From Nymphaea colorata (taxonomy: Eukaryota > Streptophyta > Magnoliopsida > Nymphaeales > Nymphaeaceae): 64,000 nt of DNA. A program made the translations under genes and the position numbers. Below are positions 13,258 through 27,000 of this stretch, one piece after another. How positions within the stretch are numbered: position 1 is the first letter of the stretch; every line of letters starts with the position of its first letter. The notes below the pieces were generated by a model. The model made no database searches. It was given only the letters and a program-made list of their open reading frames with translations, and was not told the origin of the DNA. The stretch lies in assembly GCF_008831285.2 (NCBI RefSeq), contig NC_045145.1, positions 15,312,802 through 15,376,801 of the forward strand, written 5' to 3'.

Positions 13258-14529
13258 TGTCCCTCTTGCCAGCAATGCAATATATTGTTGATCCAACCTC
13301 GAACCTGTTTACTGGGATAATATGGATCTGCCATGAACCGGATTCAGACTAGGTACGTAGTTTCAGAACCAAACCTGAAATCGAGTCCGATAATTGATTG
13401 TGAACCGATTCGGGTTTTTATCCCAAATTAATTAAGTTGGATAAGTACCCGCCGCCTGCAGCTCCGGACCCAAGCGCCGGGGCTGTGGCAGGGTGGAAAA
13501 TACGGCAGAAATTAGGTGCAATTATTGAAGAGGGGCTGCTTGGGGGGAGTGACGTCTCCTGTGACGCGGGGCGGAGCGCATGGGGCTGACGCCGGCGGCT
13601 TGTCGCTTGTCGCTTATCGTGTGATGCATCATATCAACCCCTTAGTTGGGCTGCCTTCCGTTTTTAGTCTCTTGTACCGAAACTTCTTTTTCCCATTTTA
13701 TTAGTTATTACTATGCTCTACTTTTATTTTTAATTTCAGAAAAAGAAATCGTTTTTTTAATAATTTTTATAACAAGAGTTACACTTTTCACAAAAAAACT
13801 GTCGACTAAAACTTTGCCTTTTTAAGTTTAAGTAATTCGATCCGACCTTCATTATATTTAGACGATCCAAATGGAACTGTCTGTTAAATCTAATACTCAT
13901 TTACAAGTAAAAAAAAAACTGGCAAATATCACAAACCATATCCAACTAAGATTGGTACAAAGAGCCCCCACCCCCCCCCCCCCCAAAAAAAAAAAAGTAC
14001 GGTCGATTGTAAATAAAGTAAAAATAATGGTAGTAAATTGAATAACATGAATTTTCAACTTTTTTTCCCGTCTTATCTCATCTTGAAAGGCTGGCCTTCA
14101 CACGAAAAAGGTGAAGATGGGGAAAGGCCGACGGAAGGAGCGTTTTGGTGGTGGAAGATCTCATTCTCATCCGTCCAAATCCCCGTCGCCTTCCGACGGC
14201 CTTCCTAAACGCCACCCGGATTGGAATTGCCTCCCTGAATGGGGCTCATCCTCTCCATACAGGTGGCGCCATGTCGGGTCGGAGGCCGCCGGCCGATCCG
14301 TGGGTCGTCGGTTTCTGAACGGCCCGAACAGACCACTTGGTGACTCGGATTTCTTGTTGTTGTGGTGATTTAAATGTGTAAATATTTGGAGACAAGTTTT
14401 TTGTAGTGTAATAACAGAACCATTTAGGTCTATGATTTATTAGATGCGACGATTATTTATTTATCTATTATTGTTGTTGTAAGTTTCCTAATGCAAGGAG
14501 CGTTTGGTTGAAAAAATTGATGCAGGTCA

Positions 14530-14830
14530 ATTAGGGCTACGCACGAGCCAGCTCGAGCTCACCTCGGGTCAAAAAACTCGAGTTCTTTATTATAAACTCG
14601 AGCTCGATTGGACTACACAAAATCGAGCTCAAACTCGACTTGTTTAACCACTCGTTTAGGCGTGAACTTGTGTGAGTATTAACTCGTGCAAGCGTTAACT
14701 CATGTAACTTGTATACCTTGTAAAAATTTGTTTTTACCTTACAAGTTAAAACAGATGAACTCCTTTTAACAATATTATATGGAGTATTGGTTTGCGAATC
14801 GAGTAAATACAAACGAGTCAAGTTCTTAAA
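14530..14830. repeat. Degenerate GCTCGA/ACTCGAG-rich repeat block
   Basis: Dense, imperfect iterations of GAGCTCGA, CTCGAGTT and AACTCG on both strands, the same vocabulary as blocks at about 44240-44690 and 58820-58990. No coding potential. Confidence 0.5.
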
Positions 14831-16967
14831 ATTTGAAACTCAATGATCATTTCTCAAGTATCTTTGGAAGTTCGAACTCATTGTGCCCGAAACACCAGAA
14901 ACCACAACGTTTATCAATCTGGACAGTTTCTCCAAAATTAAATACTAGAAAAATGACCACCTAACAACGAGGCTTCTTCCCTTTGTAACAATCAATTGTT
15001 TTCTTGAGGCGTTTGATTCACTTGACACCAGTGGAAATTTAGAATTATTATTGTGAAGTTGAATTATCGAAGACCCGGTCAATTCCGACGGGCTCTTTTT
15101 CCTTTTCTTTTCTTTGTTTTTTACCTTTAACATTTAGATAGAGAGGGGCATGTTTATCCATTTGAAACCCCTTGTATGACATGACATCTCGGTGTCATCA
15201 ACTGATAACTTTATACGTGTGAATGGAATCATTTTCATTCAATAATTTATGTTACCTACAGCACGTGCAGAACATGAAATGGGAACTGGTTTCAAGCCAT
15301 CTATGGTTATCAATTAGAAGGGATGGGCCTGTTAATGACGTTTAAAATTTTCTGGGTTTTTTTTTTATTTAATTTTTGCCAGGAACAGTCTGAGATCCTC
15401 GGATCTTGTGATCCTAAAGGCTGGAAAGCTTCCCAATTCATCAGGGCTAAAGATCAATCTGTTGGGAGAAAATACTGAATCTGGCAAACAAATAACAGTT
15501 GGATCGGGAAAATACAGATTGGATTTTTCAAAATCGTAGGGATCTAATGGATCATGAAGTGGAACAGCTAAAAAAAAGATTTTTGGCGTGGAATCTGAAT
15601 AAGCTGCTAGAATGAAGAAGATGGTGGCAATGAACCAGAGGAGTAAATCCTTAATCAATTTCTTTTTTTTTTTAAAAAAAAATCTCTCTCCAAAAATCAT
15701 AACCAAATTATATGATTAAAAACATGTGAAAAAGCTGAAAGTTCATGTGAAGATTTGTCTCTTCGACGATAAGATGTCGATCTTCCTTTTTCCTACCACC
15801 AAGTGTTTGAGAAGTGACAATGGTTTAAGGGACCCATTATATGATGGAAAAAGCACGATAGAATCCTAGCCTTAGCCTTAAATTTTAGTTGTTTCTTCTA
15901 AAACTACTTTTAATGCGAAAATCGGATTTCTAGTTTTTTGAAACTCATTCTAATGTGAGGACAACATTTTTTCACCACATAGGGTTGCTGGATATCTTAA
16001 AATTTTCCAACAGCAGCATCTGACTATGTAAAGAGCGTAGAACAATTCAATAGTCGGAACACCTTTGGATCCGACCTTTTATCCAGAATTAAGTGGTAAC
16101 ACCTGATAGATTTCACCCCGTTTGATTGACAGTTCATCCCTTCTTTTCTTCCCCGTCTTTTCGGTATTTGAGCGTTAAAAGTCTTTTCTTCCATGCGTGA
16201 GATGCCTTTTATGTAAAGACGCAAAGCGTAAACGAACATCCGATTCTACCTCTAAAAGAAAACCTGAGATTTGAGGCCTGATGTAAAAGGGTCTACCGAC
16301 CTGAGTTTCTCAATGAGCTCAAATCCCCCAACGTCGGCAGCTGAGCCATAAAGTTAGATATAACTGCAAAAAAGGCAATCCCCACGTGAAATCAATGGCC
16401 AAAGTGATAGCGCCAGAACACGTCCCCGTGATTTTTTGCACGGCGACAAAGCCAGAGAGCAGTTCACCTTTTGTGTGGTTCAGAAGATCATGTGCACCTT
16501 TTTCACGATTTAGCGCAAGTGGGGCGTTCAGATCTAAGAACCATTATTTGATTTCACATAATAGAAGTGGAAAAGGAACAAAAAATGCAGCTGCCGACTG
16601 CCCTGCCCCACACTGAGTTGTGTCCTCTGATTTCTTTCTCCAAACGGAACACCAACTTTAGCGCCTTATCCAGCCCTTTTGAGCAAGTTGGTGGATGATC
16701 CAAACCTCCATAATAGCTGGGCATGGCTACATTTTAAAAAATTAGGAAAAAAGAAAAGAAAAGATGCTTTTTTGTGTTTCCAAAAGCCCACTTTTTTATA
16801 ACCTCAGTTGCAAAACACGCGTTTCTGAATTTCTTTTTTCACATGTACCTCATACCCAATAATTTCCAAAAGGGCTAATGTGAAAAATATGTCTTCCCAC
16901 ATTATTCATGCTCTGCTTTTTATAAGTAACTATAATGGAGACCAACTCACCCGAGAGTAACTCACGC

Positions 16968-17325
16968 GAGAGTAAGGGTGGACGTCATGTCGGGTCGGGT
17001 ACCAGTACTCGATCTGATTCAGGCCCAAAAAAAAGGGCACTGGGTCGGCTGGATTAATTATCAAGCCGGCGCAAGTGGGTCTGATTAAACACGATTCAGT
17101 TCAATAATTTTTTTAATATATATCTTATAAATTTTTGTAAATAATTATAATATTTTATTACAATTAATTATGTTTATATATTATTTTATATTTAAAAATA
17201 TATTTTTTAATTTAATCATGTCGAGCTCGAACTCAAGTTTTAAGTGTCAAAATGAGTTAAAGCCCGTGTTTAGAGTGACAGGCCAGCTCTAGCTCGACTG
17301 GTTGGGCCAACCCGAAAAGAAAAAA
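16968..17325 (+). mobile_element. GC-ended, AT-cored dispersed element, copy 1
   Basis: Begins with GTCGGGTCGGGT-type sequence, passes through GGCCCAAAAAAAAGGGCAC and GTGGGTCTGATT, then a roughly 150-bp AT-only core (ATAATTATAATATTTTATTA). The block at about 39180-39490 in reverse complement has the same order of words (GTTGGGTTGAGTACC, AAAAAAAGGCACCGGGCC, GTTGGGTCTCATAATTTTTTTA, then TATAATTATAATATTTAATTA), so they are one family. No coding capacity. Confidence 0.5.
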
Positions 17326-18095
17326 AAAAGAGAAAGAAGGAGCTGATGCTTAACCCGTGCTTATTCATACAATTTTGCTAAGAAAATTTCAATAGTGACT
17401 CCAAAATATCTCTTATTTTAAAAAACATCAAATTTTAGCATGATATTCCCAAAGGACAACCATAGTTACTATTCAATAAAGATAGGGAATGTGAAAATAT
17501 AACACCTTAAAATAGTATGATTGTGATATCATCTTTTGAAAATATGATAAAAAGATTTTTTGTCATCGATACGTGTATTGTAATGTCACCTCAATGGCCG
17601 ATATGTTTTCTGTGATATCATCCTATAAAAACATGTCATGACATTCCGAAAGGCCGACATGCTTTTAATCATACTATCTTAAAAGATTATGACAAACTCT
17701 TGCAAGGTTGGAACGTTGTGACTGTTACCAGGGTGGAGGTTCCTGGGGTTCAAGGGATCTTCTTCATCTTGGAGATTTACACTATTGGAAAGGCAATAGT
17801 CAGCACGACAGGTAACGCCAGGGCCTTCCACCCAAACAGTAGTTTTCTTTAGTATAAGGGAAAGGAAAAATCTCGCTAGATAGGAGCTTCCTTTCTATCC
17901 GATTCATCCTGATTATTAATTCTTTAAATATCATGCTCGAGAAATTCTGCTCGTGATCTTCATTCGTCTGAAAAATAGTAATAATGTACACATACACATA
18001 CTAATCGACAAGCCCAGCAAATACAGATTGCTTATCCCTCCCTCCCACCCCCCGAAAAAAAGTACAAGCCTGTGCTGCCGTGATGCTTGTGATAC

Positions 18096-21000
18096 TTACG
18101 TTTCCCGCAGACCCTCATCACCATTACTAACTAAATATAACCTCTGACCATCGGAAATCATTTCCAGATCGAGAATTCTACCTGCGTCCTCTGATAAGAG
18201 ACGTGAAGATGAAAAATTGAACTTCTCTTCAGATGATTTGATCAGTTCATCAAGCGTATCTGGAATCCACATCACGATTCCTTCCCTTCTCTTCTCCTCT
18301 GGATCCCATGGATGGAAGGGCAGTACAGTGCATTTCTTCCGTTGACGCTTCTCTACTACTGAAAAGCAGTGCAAGTGTCAGAAAACAGGGCACCAAGTAG
18401 AATTTTCTGTTGACGTGGATGACCATGAAATGGAAGTAAACAGAACTTAAGAAAACCAAGGAGATTATTCAATAGAACCTACAAAGGAAAAAAGTCTCAG
18501 CCCTAAGGCTCCATCTTCGAAGAACTATAAAGAAAGAAACCATTCAGACTGACTAATGATAGCCTCCGGCAATTTTAGGTAATTGAAGAGCGATTTCATA
18601 ATTTGTCGGTTTGAAAAAGATTAATTTGGCTGAAGCGAAAAGTCACAAGCAGTCCATCCACAAGACTTAAGGTACAAGCCATTAATATCCTTGGTTATGC
18701 ATATACTACCAATCCCAACGTCAACAGGCTATTAGTAACAGGTGAAGAATTGGTCATAACTACAGACAAAGTGACAACTACAGGGACAAACAGCTTTGTC
18801 CCAAGAACGAAAGTGAGGAAAAAGGAAAAAAGTTAATTGCAATAGAATACCGATGACCAATCACACTTTTGCAAGTAGACATCCCTTGGAATGTAACGTA
18901 GTGTAAATGAAGAGGTGGATCCATGTTTGGCAAGAAGGGGTTCTTATACTAGATTCATCAGCATAGGATAATTTATTCCATCATTCCAGCAACAGCGAGA
19001 GAAAATATTAGACCTAAACACTGAAGGACTTCTTTGACAAATCAAATAATTCCATATTTGAGCAAAATTAGGCTTTCTTTATTTGATCTTGCAAGGATTT
19101 CGGAACTGGCCTTGTGCAGTTTGTACATTGTACTTTTAGAATAAATGGACTTTAGGCCAGTTGTCCATGACGTTCAACCTCAAAAAAGATCACAGAATCA
19201 ACTGCCATACACACAACTTATTGATCATGGAGTTATGCAATGATCAGCCAGCTTAAGAAAAGCACAGTCTGTGTAAGCGGAGGAACTGACCAGTTTAAAC
19301 CCACCTCTAGAAAGATTATATTGAAGGAATGCAACTATTATCCTTACCCTAGGGGCAAGAGGAAGGCCACATGTGGTTTAAGGCACCTGGCCAACAATGG
19401 TCTCTCTCGATCCAGGTTGTGGTTTCCGCATGTCAAATGAAAAAACAACGCACTTATTGCAAAATTTACCTTGTATTTCTTCATAGAAGTCATGGAATTT
19501 CAATGACTGTGATGCCATAGCAGATTCAAGTAAATCCACCATTGGTCTACTTCCCGATCTACGGCCTTCATCAAGAGGAGTTTTACCCCATCTGGCAAAA
19601 TACATTCATAAGCAGACAAAACAACCCTCAAAAGCAATAAAATATACGAAATGACAACTCTCTCTCTCTCTGAAATGGTTACCAAAAGTAAGCAAGCAAT
19701 ACCTGCCCTTTAGGACAGAAAGAGATTTGATGGTCAACCTTCTCATAAATTTGCACAAAAAATAATGAATATGTTTGTATTGCCTTCTAGATCAAATGGG
19801 AATACATGTGAATATTGCACAATCATTTGTTATCGATAAAACACAAATATTAAAGCAAATCCGTCTCATTATTCAGATGTTAGATCATATAATGAAACCA
19901 CTAAAGAATGCAAATTCAAAAACCCACAAACCTTCGAACGAAGAATAAAAGGCAGGGTAAAAATATAATTCCAGAATACAATGTCACATGTATATAGGAC
20001 AATGTCCCGTAGCGTACGCTGGTATCGCAAGAGGGGCACGGGGCTCACTTCCCGACACGTCTTAAGGGGGGAGGGGAGGCAGAGAGAAGGGGAGCGAGGT
20101 AGAGGGGAAAAAGGGGGAGGAGCTTACCTTGGCACCGCCCCTTTCTTTTTTCGGCTTTTTAACTTTTTTACTTAGTCCACTAAGTTTCTTCATATTATAA
20201 AAAGTGATAATCATATTATAAAAACATAATTATTTAAAACTTACAAAGTAATACAACAATTTGTTATAAGTTCAACAAAGTTTTACTTTTTATATATATA
20301 TATATATATATAAACTTTCCCCTTCCCCCTACCTATGTTTTTTTTAATAATGTGGTGTCTTTACCGTATTTTTATATCCATACCCAAACCCATACCAGTA
20401 CCCATGATTGAGTTTATATTTGAAAACGGTCTTCCAGTATTTGAAAAAATGAAGATGCAAAATATTTTCTGAGTGGCAGAGTAAATCAATAAAAAAGTGA
20501 ATCTAGACTTTTCAGCCTTACTCCAGACTCAGATGTGAAGCTTAAGTAAGTCACATGGTACCTGTCCTTTAGAAACACATTCGCTCCAGCATCCAATAGA
20601 ATTTTCACCAATAAATACATCCCCTGCGCTGCAGCAATGTGAAGTGGTGTTCTATTATCATAATCTTTGGAATTTGGGTCGACACCATGTGCTAAAAGGC
20701 GCCTCACGAAATCCGAATTCCCTTTAGCAACAGCTTTACAAAGACAGCTTCCTGCATCATCAATGTCTAAACATGCACCATGCTGAATGAGCAAAGATGC
20801 AACATGATCATGTCCATTCTTGATAGCTTCAAGCAGTGGTGAGTTTCCAAATTTATCTGAAAAAAGTATCCAACAATTAATATAGTAAATACTCTTGGCA
20901 GCATCTATGCCCATAGACGAGACATGCCTATGTAAAATTCCTAAACGAAAAATAGGAAACTAAAAAAAATGACATGAATTAAAAAAATAGAAATACCCTT

Positions 21001-24000
21001 TAAGTTAATGTCAACTCCTTCATTAATGAGGAAAGCAGTGATGTCAGTATAGCCTTTTGATGCCGATAAATGCTGTAAAACAGAAGAGCAGGTGAGGACT
21101 CAAGATACTAATCTCCGTGATATTGACAACCAATATAACAATGAAAGATGGATGAGACATCAGAAAACAGAAACACACAGTATAAAACAACAGTTCTTTG
21201 ACCGTTGCCCAAGCTTTTATAACTAAGATTATGTCTTACAGACCTATGATCAGGAGGGCTATTCACGGTTTTCTGAAATGTTCTCATGGATAATAATAAA
21301 TTTGAACTGGATTACAATATATTTAGCAATAAATTCTGAAGAATTATGAAAATAATAGCATAAAAAGACTCGATACTGTTCGAAATAGGATTTGGATCCA
21401 CCCAGGATGGGAAAAGGGATCCGATTTGTTTTCTTCCAGATTCAAAATGTGAACTCCTCCTAAATATCGAAGTTTGAACAGGAAGAAGGCGCGGCTTCGA
21501 AAACCACTCCTCCCCTTTTTCTAACGATGGTAATTGTGAAACCCTATAAATAGGGGTAGATGTACACTGAAACAGAAGCCGTGAGAGTTAGCTACGTTTT
21601 CGATAAAGTAATATGAGAAAAGAGTATGCATGGTCTCCCTTTTGCAAGTAGGTTTGTGATAGTATACGCTTCTCTGGTCTTGTGAGAAACATCACCCTGT
21701 CATATCGATCCTTGCGCGACAATCTTAGGCAAATTTCTTCTACATTCAGGCATAATTCTTGACCTGAATTATATAAAAATTTTCTTTCAGATACATTACT
21801 TACAATTTAAGAGTTAATATCTACACATGCAAAAAAGAAAGCTGATTAAATGATGATATAGTCAAAGTTAAGGTTCAAGTACCAGAGCAGATCGTCCATC
21901 ATAGTCAGTCTTTTTCGGGTCTGCTCCAGCTCGAACAAAACCCTTCAGGTGATACAGGTCTCCATGATGAGCAGCACTATTTACTCGAAGAGCAAGTTCA
22001 GCTTCTTTCTTCCCAATGTGAAATGTGATATCAGACTCCAGTTGCTTGATACGATTATTTGACTCTTTAACCTGTTAGAATGTAAACAAAGTCTTTTGGC
22101 CTATTTCACATTTCACACATAAATATCACGGAAAAGAAGAAAAAAAAAATCCAGCATGTCCAAAGTAAACAAGGAAAACATGTAAGAAACAAAGAAGAGA
22201 AACAACATGAATTAACAGAACATATGGCCTGAATCTCGAAAACAGATATTTCTTTGCACGGGGGTGAGAGGATAAACACTTGTAAAATCTCTTAAGACAT
22301 ATAAAAGTTAGGTAACAGGATTAGCAGCACTGCTCACACAATTAGTCACCTAAAATTCAACTGATCCAATATTTCTGCTGCATATATGAATTTATTACAT
22401 GTCTATGCTTGCATTTCTGGTGCATATTGAGTAATACCTCTGCTATGAAGCAGTATATGTTCAATCGAATCAGATTATAAAATTTTCCACATCCGATATT
22501 ACTTAAACACAAGTCATTATATTGAAAAAATTGTACTAGTAAGTACATGTGCACAGTGCACAGGGAAAAACATAGGCAAATTAAAAGAAGCTGGCAAGTT
22601 TGTGGAGGACATACACTTAGAAAATAGAGTTGCATAATCAATGACAATAGATAAAGAAAAAGAATCACCAAACAACTCAATGGTTCTGAAATCTAGTTAA
22701 AGCCTTAAACTGGAAGATATATCAAATGTGCAGGTATCAAACCCAAAAAGGTAACTCAGTTCATTTCCTCATGTATGTGTGAACCTTCAGAATATTTCTG
22801 AATGCATGTCAAGCTGTTGCTCAGACAAAGTAGTTATAGTTTGTTGTCAGGCTATTTCGTGATCATTTTTCTACAGTGTAGCAGCAAAAGATATCTACCT
22901 CAAGGAGGTTACTCAGGATTGTCCGCCCATCTATGAAATAAATTTGCAGGACATTGGTGAAAGACTGTTTGTCAAGCCGCAAAAGTCTACATAATTCACA
23001 AACACGGACAGTATGAGGCTGAGGGATATTGCAGAGGATGGCAGTTTCACCAAATGATGAATTAGGTTCAAGCAGTGAAACTGTTTCCTCTGACCCATCT
23101 TCTCCGATGCCCACTTCTTCCTGTAAAAAAAGATGTGATTACATTAACAAAATAAGAAAACTATGCATCTAACTTAAATTTATATATATTGTATGTAAAG
23201 GGACTTCCGGGAACAAAAAAATAACTATTGCGAGACCAATGCAGCTTGCCTGAAGCAATACAAGACCATCTGAACTAACTACATGATACAGAACTCTGGC
23301 TACATTTCGAGAAGAAAAAGAGGAAAACTGTACACATGTAAATTTGATGCATGCATACAAGGACACCAATGAACTTGCCTAATAACTTCTAAATGCTGTC
23401 TGTGTTTCTCCATCAGCTTTGTTGCACACTATCCACAATGGATGAATTAAAACAAAAAGTTCAGGTTGCAAAATACTTGCATGTCCTAGAACCAGCCTAG
23501 ATCCAAGACAACATTTCAAACATATAGAGGAGAATCTGACCACAGGATTTCAGTTTCTAAGGGCATTATATGCATCAGGAAAAAGAAATGAAAATGAAAA
23601 TTTGAAATTTTTACCAGCATCCCATGACAAACAAAATAAATCTGGTCAACAGCATTTCCTTGTTCCAAAATCACTTCCCCAGGCAGAAAGAATTCTTCAT
23701 GCAGGTTTATTACCTGAAAGGATAGAAAAACCAATATAAGAAAACTCTAAAGAGATCCCCAATAATTTGATAATTGGTATACCATAGGACATGTAAGACA
23801 TGTACTTTGATACGGTAGTGTTGGTGAAAGCATGTCAGAAGCTTTCAAGAGAGAAAGAGGTTTAAGTTAATGCCTCACCAAGGCATTTTAACATTTTAAA
23901 CCCCATCCTAAAAGAAGATAAAAGTAGAACATTATAGGATTAGTTTTCAGTTTTCAGTAGCTTATATGTACCACATATGACATACTTACATGTGTTCATG

Positions 24001-27000
24001 CATGTATAGGGCAGATACATAGGCAATAATCACAAAAAATAGACTAACGTACTTGATTGAAACATATGAAACACAAATGCTACTTACCATTTGATTAATA
24101 AACTCAGAACTGCATCCTCTAAAGAGTGGAATATGTTCAATTAGTGGCTTGTACAGTGTTTGTGAGATCTGCAAAAAGAATATAAAATAAGCACAACCTT
24201 AAGAGCGACAAACAAAACAAGATCTAAAAGCAATCGACAGGAAGCCAGTAAATAAAAATACTAATTCAACACTTAAAAATTCCAGAAAATAATTGTAAGT
24301 TGATAGCTGTGAGACTGTTTATTCGACAACAATTTAGATTTGACAGACAAGGTGTTCCTTGTAACGAGACTGTTTATTCGACAACAATTTAGATTTGACA
24401 GACAAGGTGTTCCTTGTAACTACTTTGTACAGTTGTGTCATTATAGTATGTTGCTTGTGTTGAATTTAGTGAATGTTTTTCTTTTCGGCTCACACTTCTT
24501 AAAGTGCTTCAAACATGAACTATGTTGATGTAACTTTTTGTACAGGTCAGCATACAGTGTTAAAATCTACTTGAAATGAGGTAAATTCACCGAGCCACAA
24601 CTCAAGACTTGGAAAAGCCCAATAAAGGGTTGAATAAATGCACCAAGGCCAAGATCACAATATTCAAGTGTGAGAAAAATATACATTTAAATCAAGGAAT
24701 TACAATAGAGAAAACATAAAAAATGAGGAGTGGGAATGTCCCACTATATATACAAGAGAGGAGAAAATCCCTGTTGGAGGTTTCTCCAACAGCTCAAGAT
24801 AGAGCAGCTGGAGAACCTCAGCATCCATACTGAACAGAAACAAAAAGATAAAATAAAAAGAAAAAAAATAAAGAAAAATAGAACAAAAAAATACATACAC
24901 AACCTGTATACTTTATATGGTTTATGGTATACATGCATAACATGCAAATACACATGCATGTACATATACCTAAAGATATATAAAGTGTGCAAATTACTCA
25001 CTACCAATTTAACATACAGGTCCATAAGACACCTATAGGAATGGACAGGATGGCTTATACCTTATATACACTCTGGTGAAAAGGTTATATTATTGTAACA
25101 TTAACCTTGAAAAAACATTTACCTGCTTTTTGGCAAGAAAGAATGCAATATTTTCAAATTATCACCAACATTTATGGTTATAAAGACAAACGTGATATAC
25201 AAGGATAGAAAACAAGAAAAGCATATGAATTCAAGATCCATGCAACTTCATCAAATACTCAATCCAGGACAGGCTTCTTCAGCTGCAGCTGTTATAGATT
25301 CAAATGGAAAATTGTTCTTTTCTTTTATAGGCCAAGGAGAAAAACTTGCCACCACTGACTGTATATTGGCAGGCCTCTGGTTGGTAAAAGCTTTTGAAAT
25401 CCACCCTCCAATCAAGGACTACCCAACTCTAGCATTGTAGCAACTAGCAACATTTAGCATAGGTTTCAACAACCTCTCTTAATGAGATTGTGGGAAAACC
25501 AGCAGAGATTTACTGCATGATGTTGATTGACAAGCTCTTTTATTGAGACATTGGAAGTAAGTCGGCCAATTAATTATAGAACATTAGCCCTTGACCGAGC
25601 TCCAGCAAAAATAACGATAGGCATAACTCAACGGATAAAAACTTAAAACAACAAAAACTGAGTGTAGGTGTGCATGTCATACAGCCAACAGCAAAATCCA
25701 GCTGCTGCCACATTCTCAAATCAAACTTTAAAACTGAAGTTATAAAACATGGTCTTATTGTCTTAATGCAAAATTATCAGATTATGAGTCAAAAGGCAAA
25801 AACAAGCAGTCTATGAAAAGATACTTATTTTGACAATAGAATTTTCTGTCTGCAAGTTACGGTCGTTTAACTTCAAGTACCTTAGCGCGGATAGACACTG
25901 GAATATCCTGAAGAATAGCAGCCTCAGTGTAACTACTCTCATACTGCAAACGCAGGTGTCCTTTGATCTGGTCCCGAATCTCTTTTCCAAGTCTATTTCT
26001 ATTCATGTATTTAATCAAGTCTGTCATTTTGTCCCTAAACTTTTCAGTCTTCGATCCTTTCACAATTAAGGCAGTCATGTTACCAATTAGATAAGCACCA
26101 AGAATCATATCAAAAGAAACAAATATCATGACGAATATCATTTCTCTGGTATTGACTGCATGTATATCTCCATACCCTACATCACAAGTGACAGGAACAT
26201 GTTAGAGATGCATTTTTTTAATAATTGATCATATTTGGCAACAGAAAAATGAAAGCCATATATGACTAGGACAAGCTCTGTAAAGAAGTTTAGATCCACT
26301 ATAGCAGGCTCAACACATTCAAACATCCATACTAATATCTGTGGATGTCTATACTATTAACGAATGAAATAATGACCCATCCAAGTATTTGAAAGCTGTG
26401 TTTTAAAAACTCACCAAGTCAACAAGAGGTTGACTCAGCTTCACCCGGCCCTCTACCGGGTCAACCCAAGAGGTAGACAAGTTTCTGTTGAAGATCGGCA
26501 AGACTTGGCCATGACTTACCCTGACCGGCCGTGACTGAGCTTCAGTCAGCCTGACACAGCCAAAACTCGTTTGACTCGGTACAGACGTACAGTCTAGTGA
26601 TAAACTTTGTATTTTGTAATCAGCATGTACGATGTATTTATTTAAATTTTTTAGGACATTGGACTCTTTACTTTCGGATTTTTAGTTTTACATAACATTA
26701 ATATACATGTTGAGTTTGTTAACCATTGGATAGTTGTAAATGTTGAATATATTGATCTTATTGTTTGATTTTTATTAACTTGTTTTTCATTGATATACTG
26801 ATTGTTGCTACACGGATGAAATGTGCGATTATAGAGAAGGAGCAATAGCTTAATCATCTAATTACTTGTTATCAAATGAGAAAATATTACTTAGTTATTA
26901 CTTGATGTTAGGAGGGCTTACTTCTGAGTGATACCTGTATTAAGTCATTCTGTAACATTTTTTTGTTTAAATGATAAATTACATATTGTTTTTCTTTCAA

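Larger units (their letters stand above)
11523..18095. other. Intergenic region between the MAPKK and the K+ channel
   Basis: AT-rich non-coding DNA with several repeat pieces: a (TA)n run at about 12177-12213, a small inverted-repeat element at 12859-13257, a C/A homopolymer run at about 13971-13996, a GCTCGA-rich degenerate block at about 14530-14830, and a GC-ended element at about 16968-17325. An open frame at 14111-14368 (+, 85 codons, basic and Pro/Ser-rich) and others near 15365-15706 and 16386-16616 match nothing I know. I do not call them genes. Confidence 0.6.

Noticed and set aside
14111-14368. 85-codon plus-strand open frame (basic, Ser/Pro-rich)
   Set aside because: No homology recognised, no promoter or splice context, and flanked by repeats.
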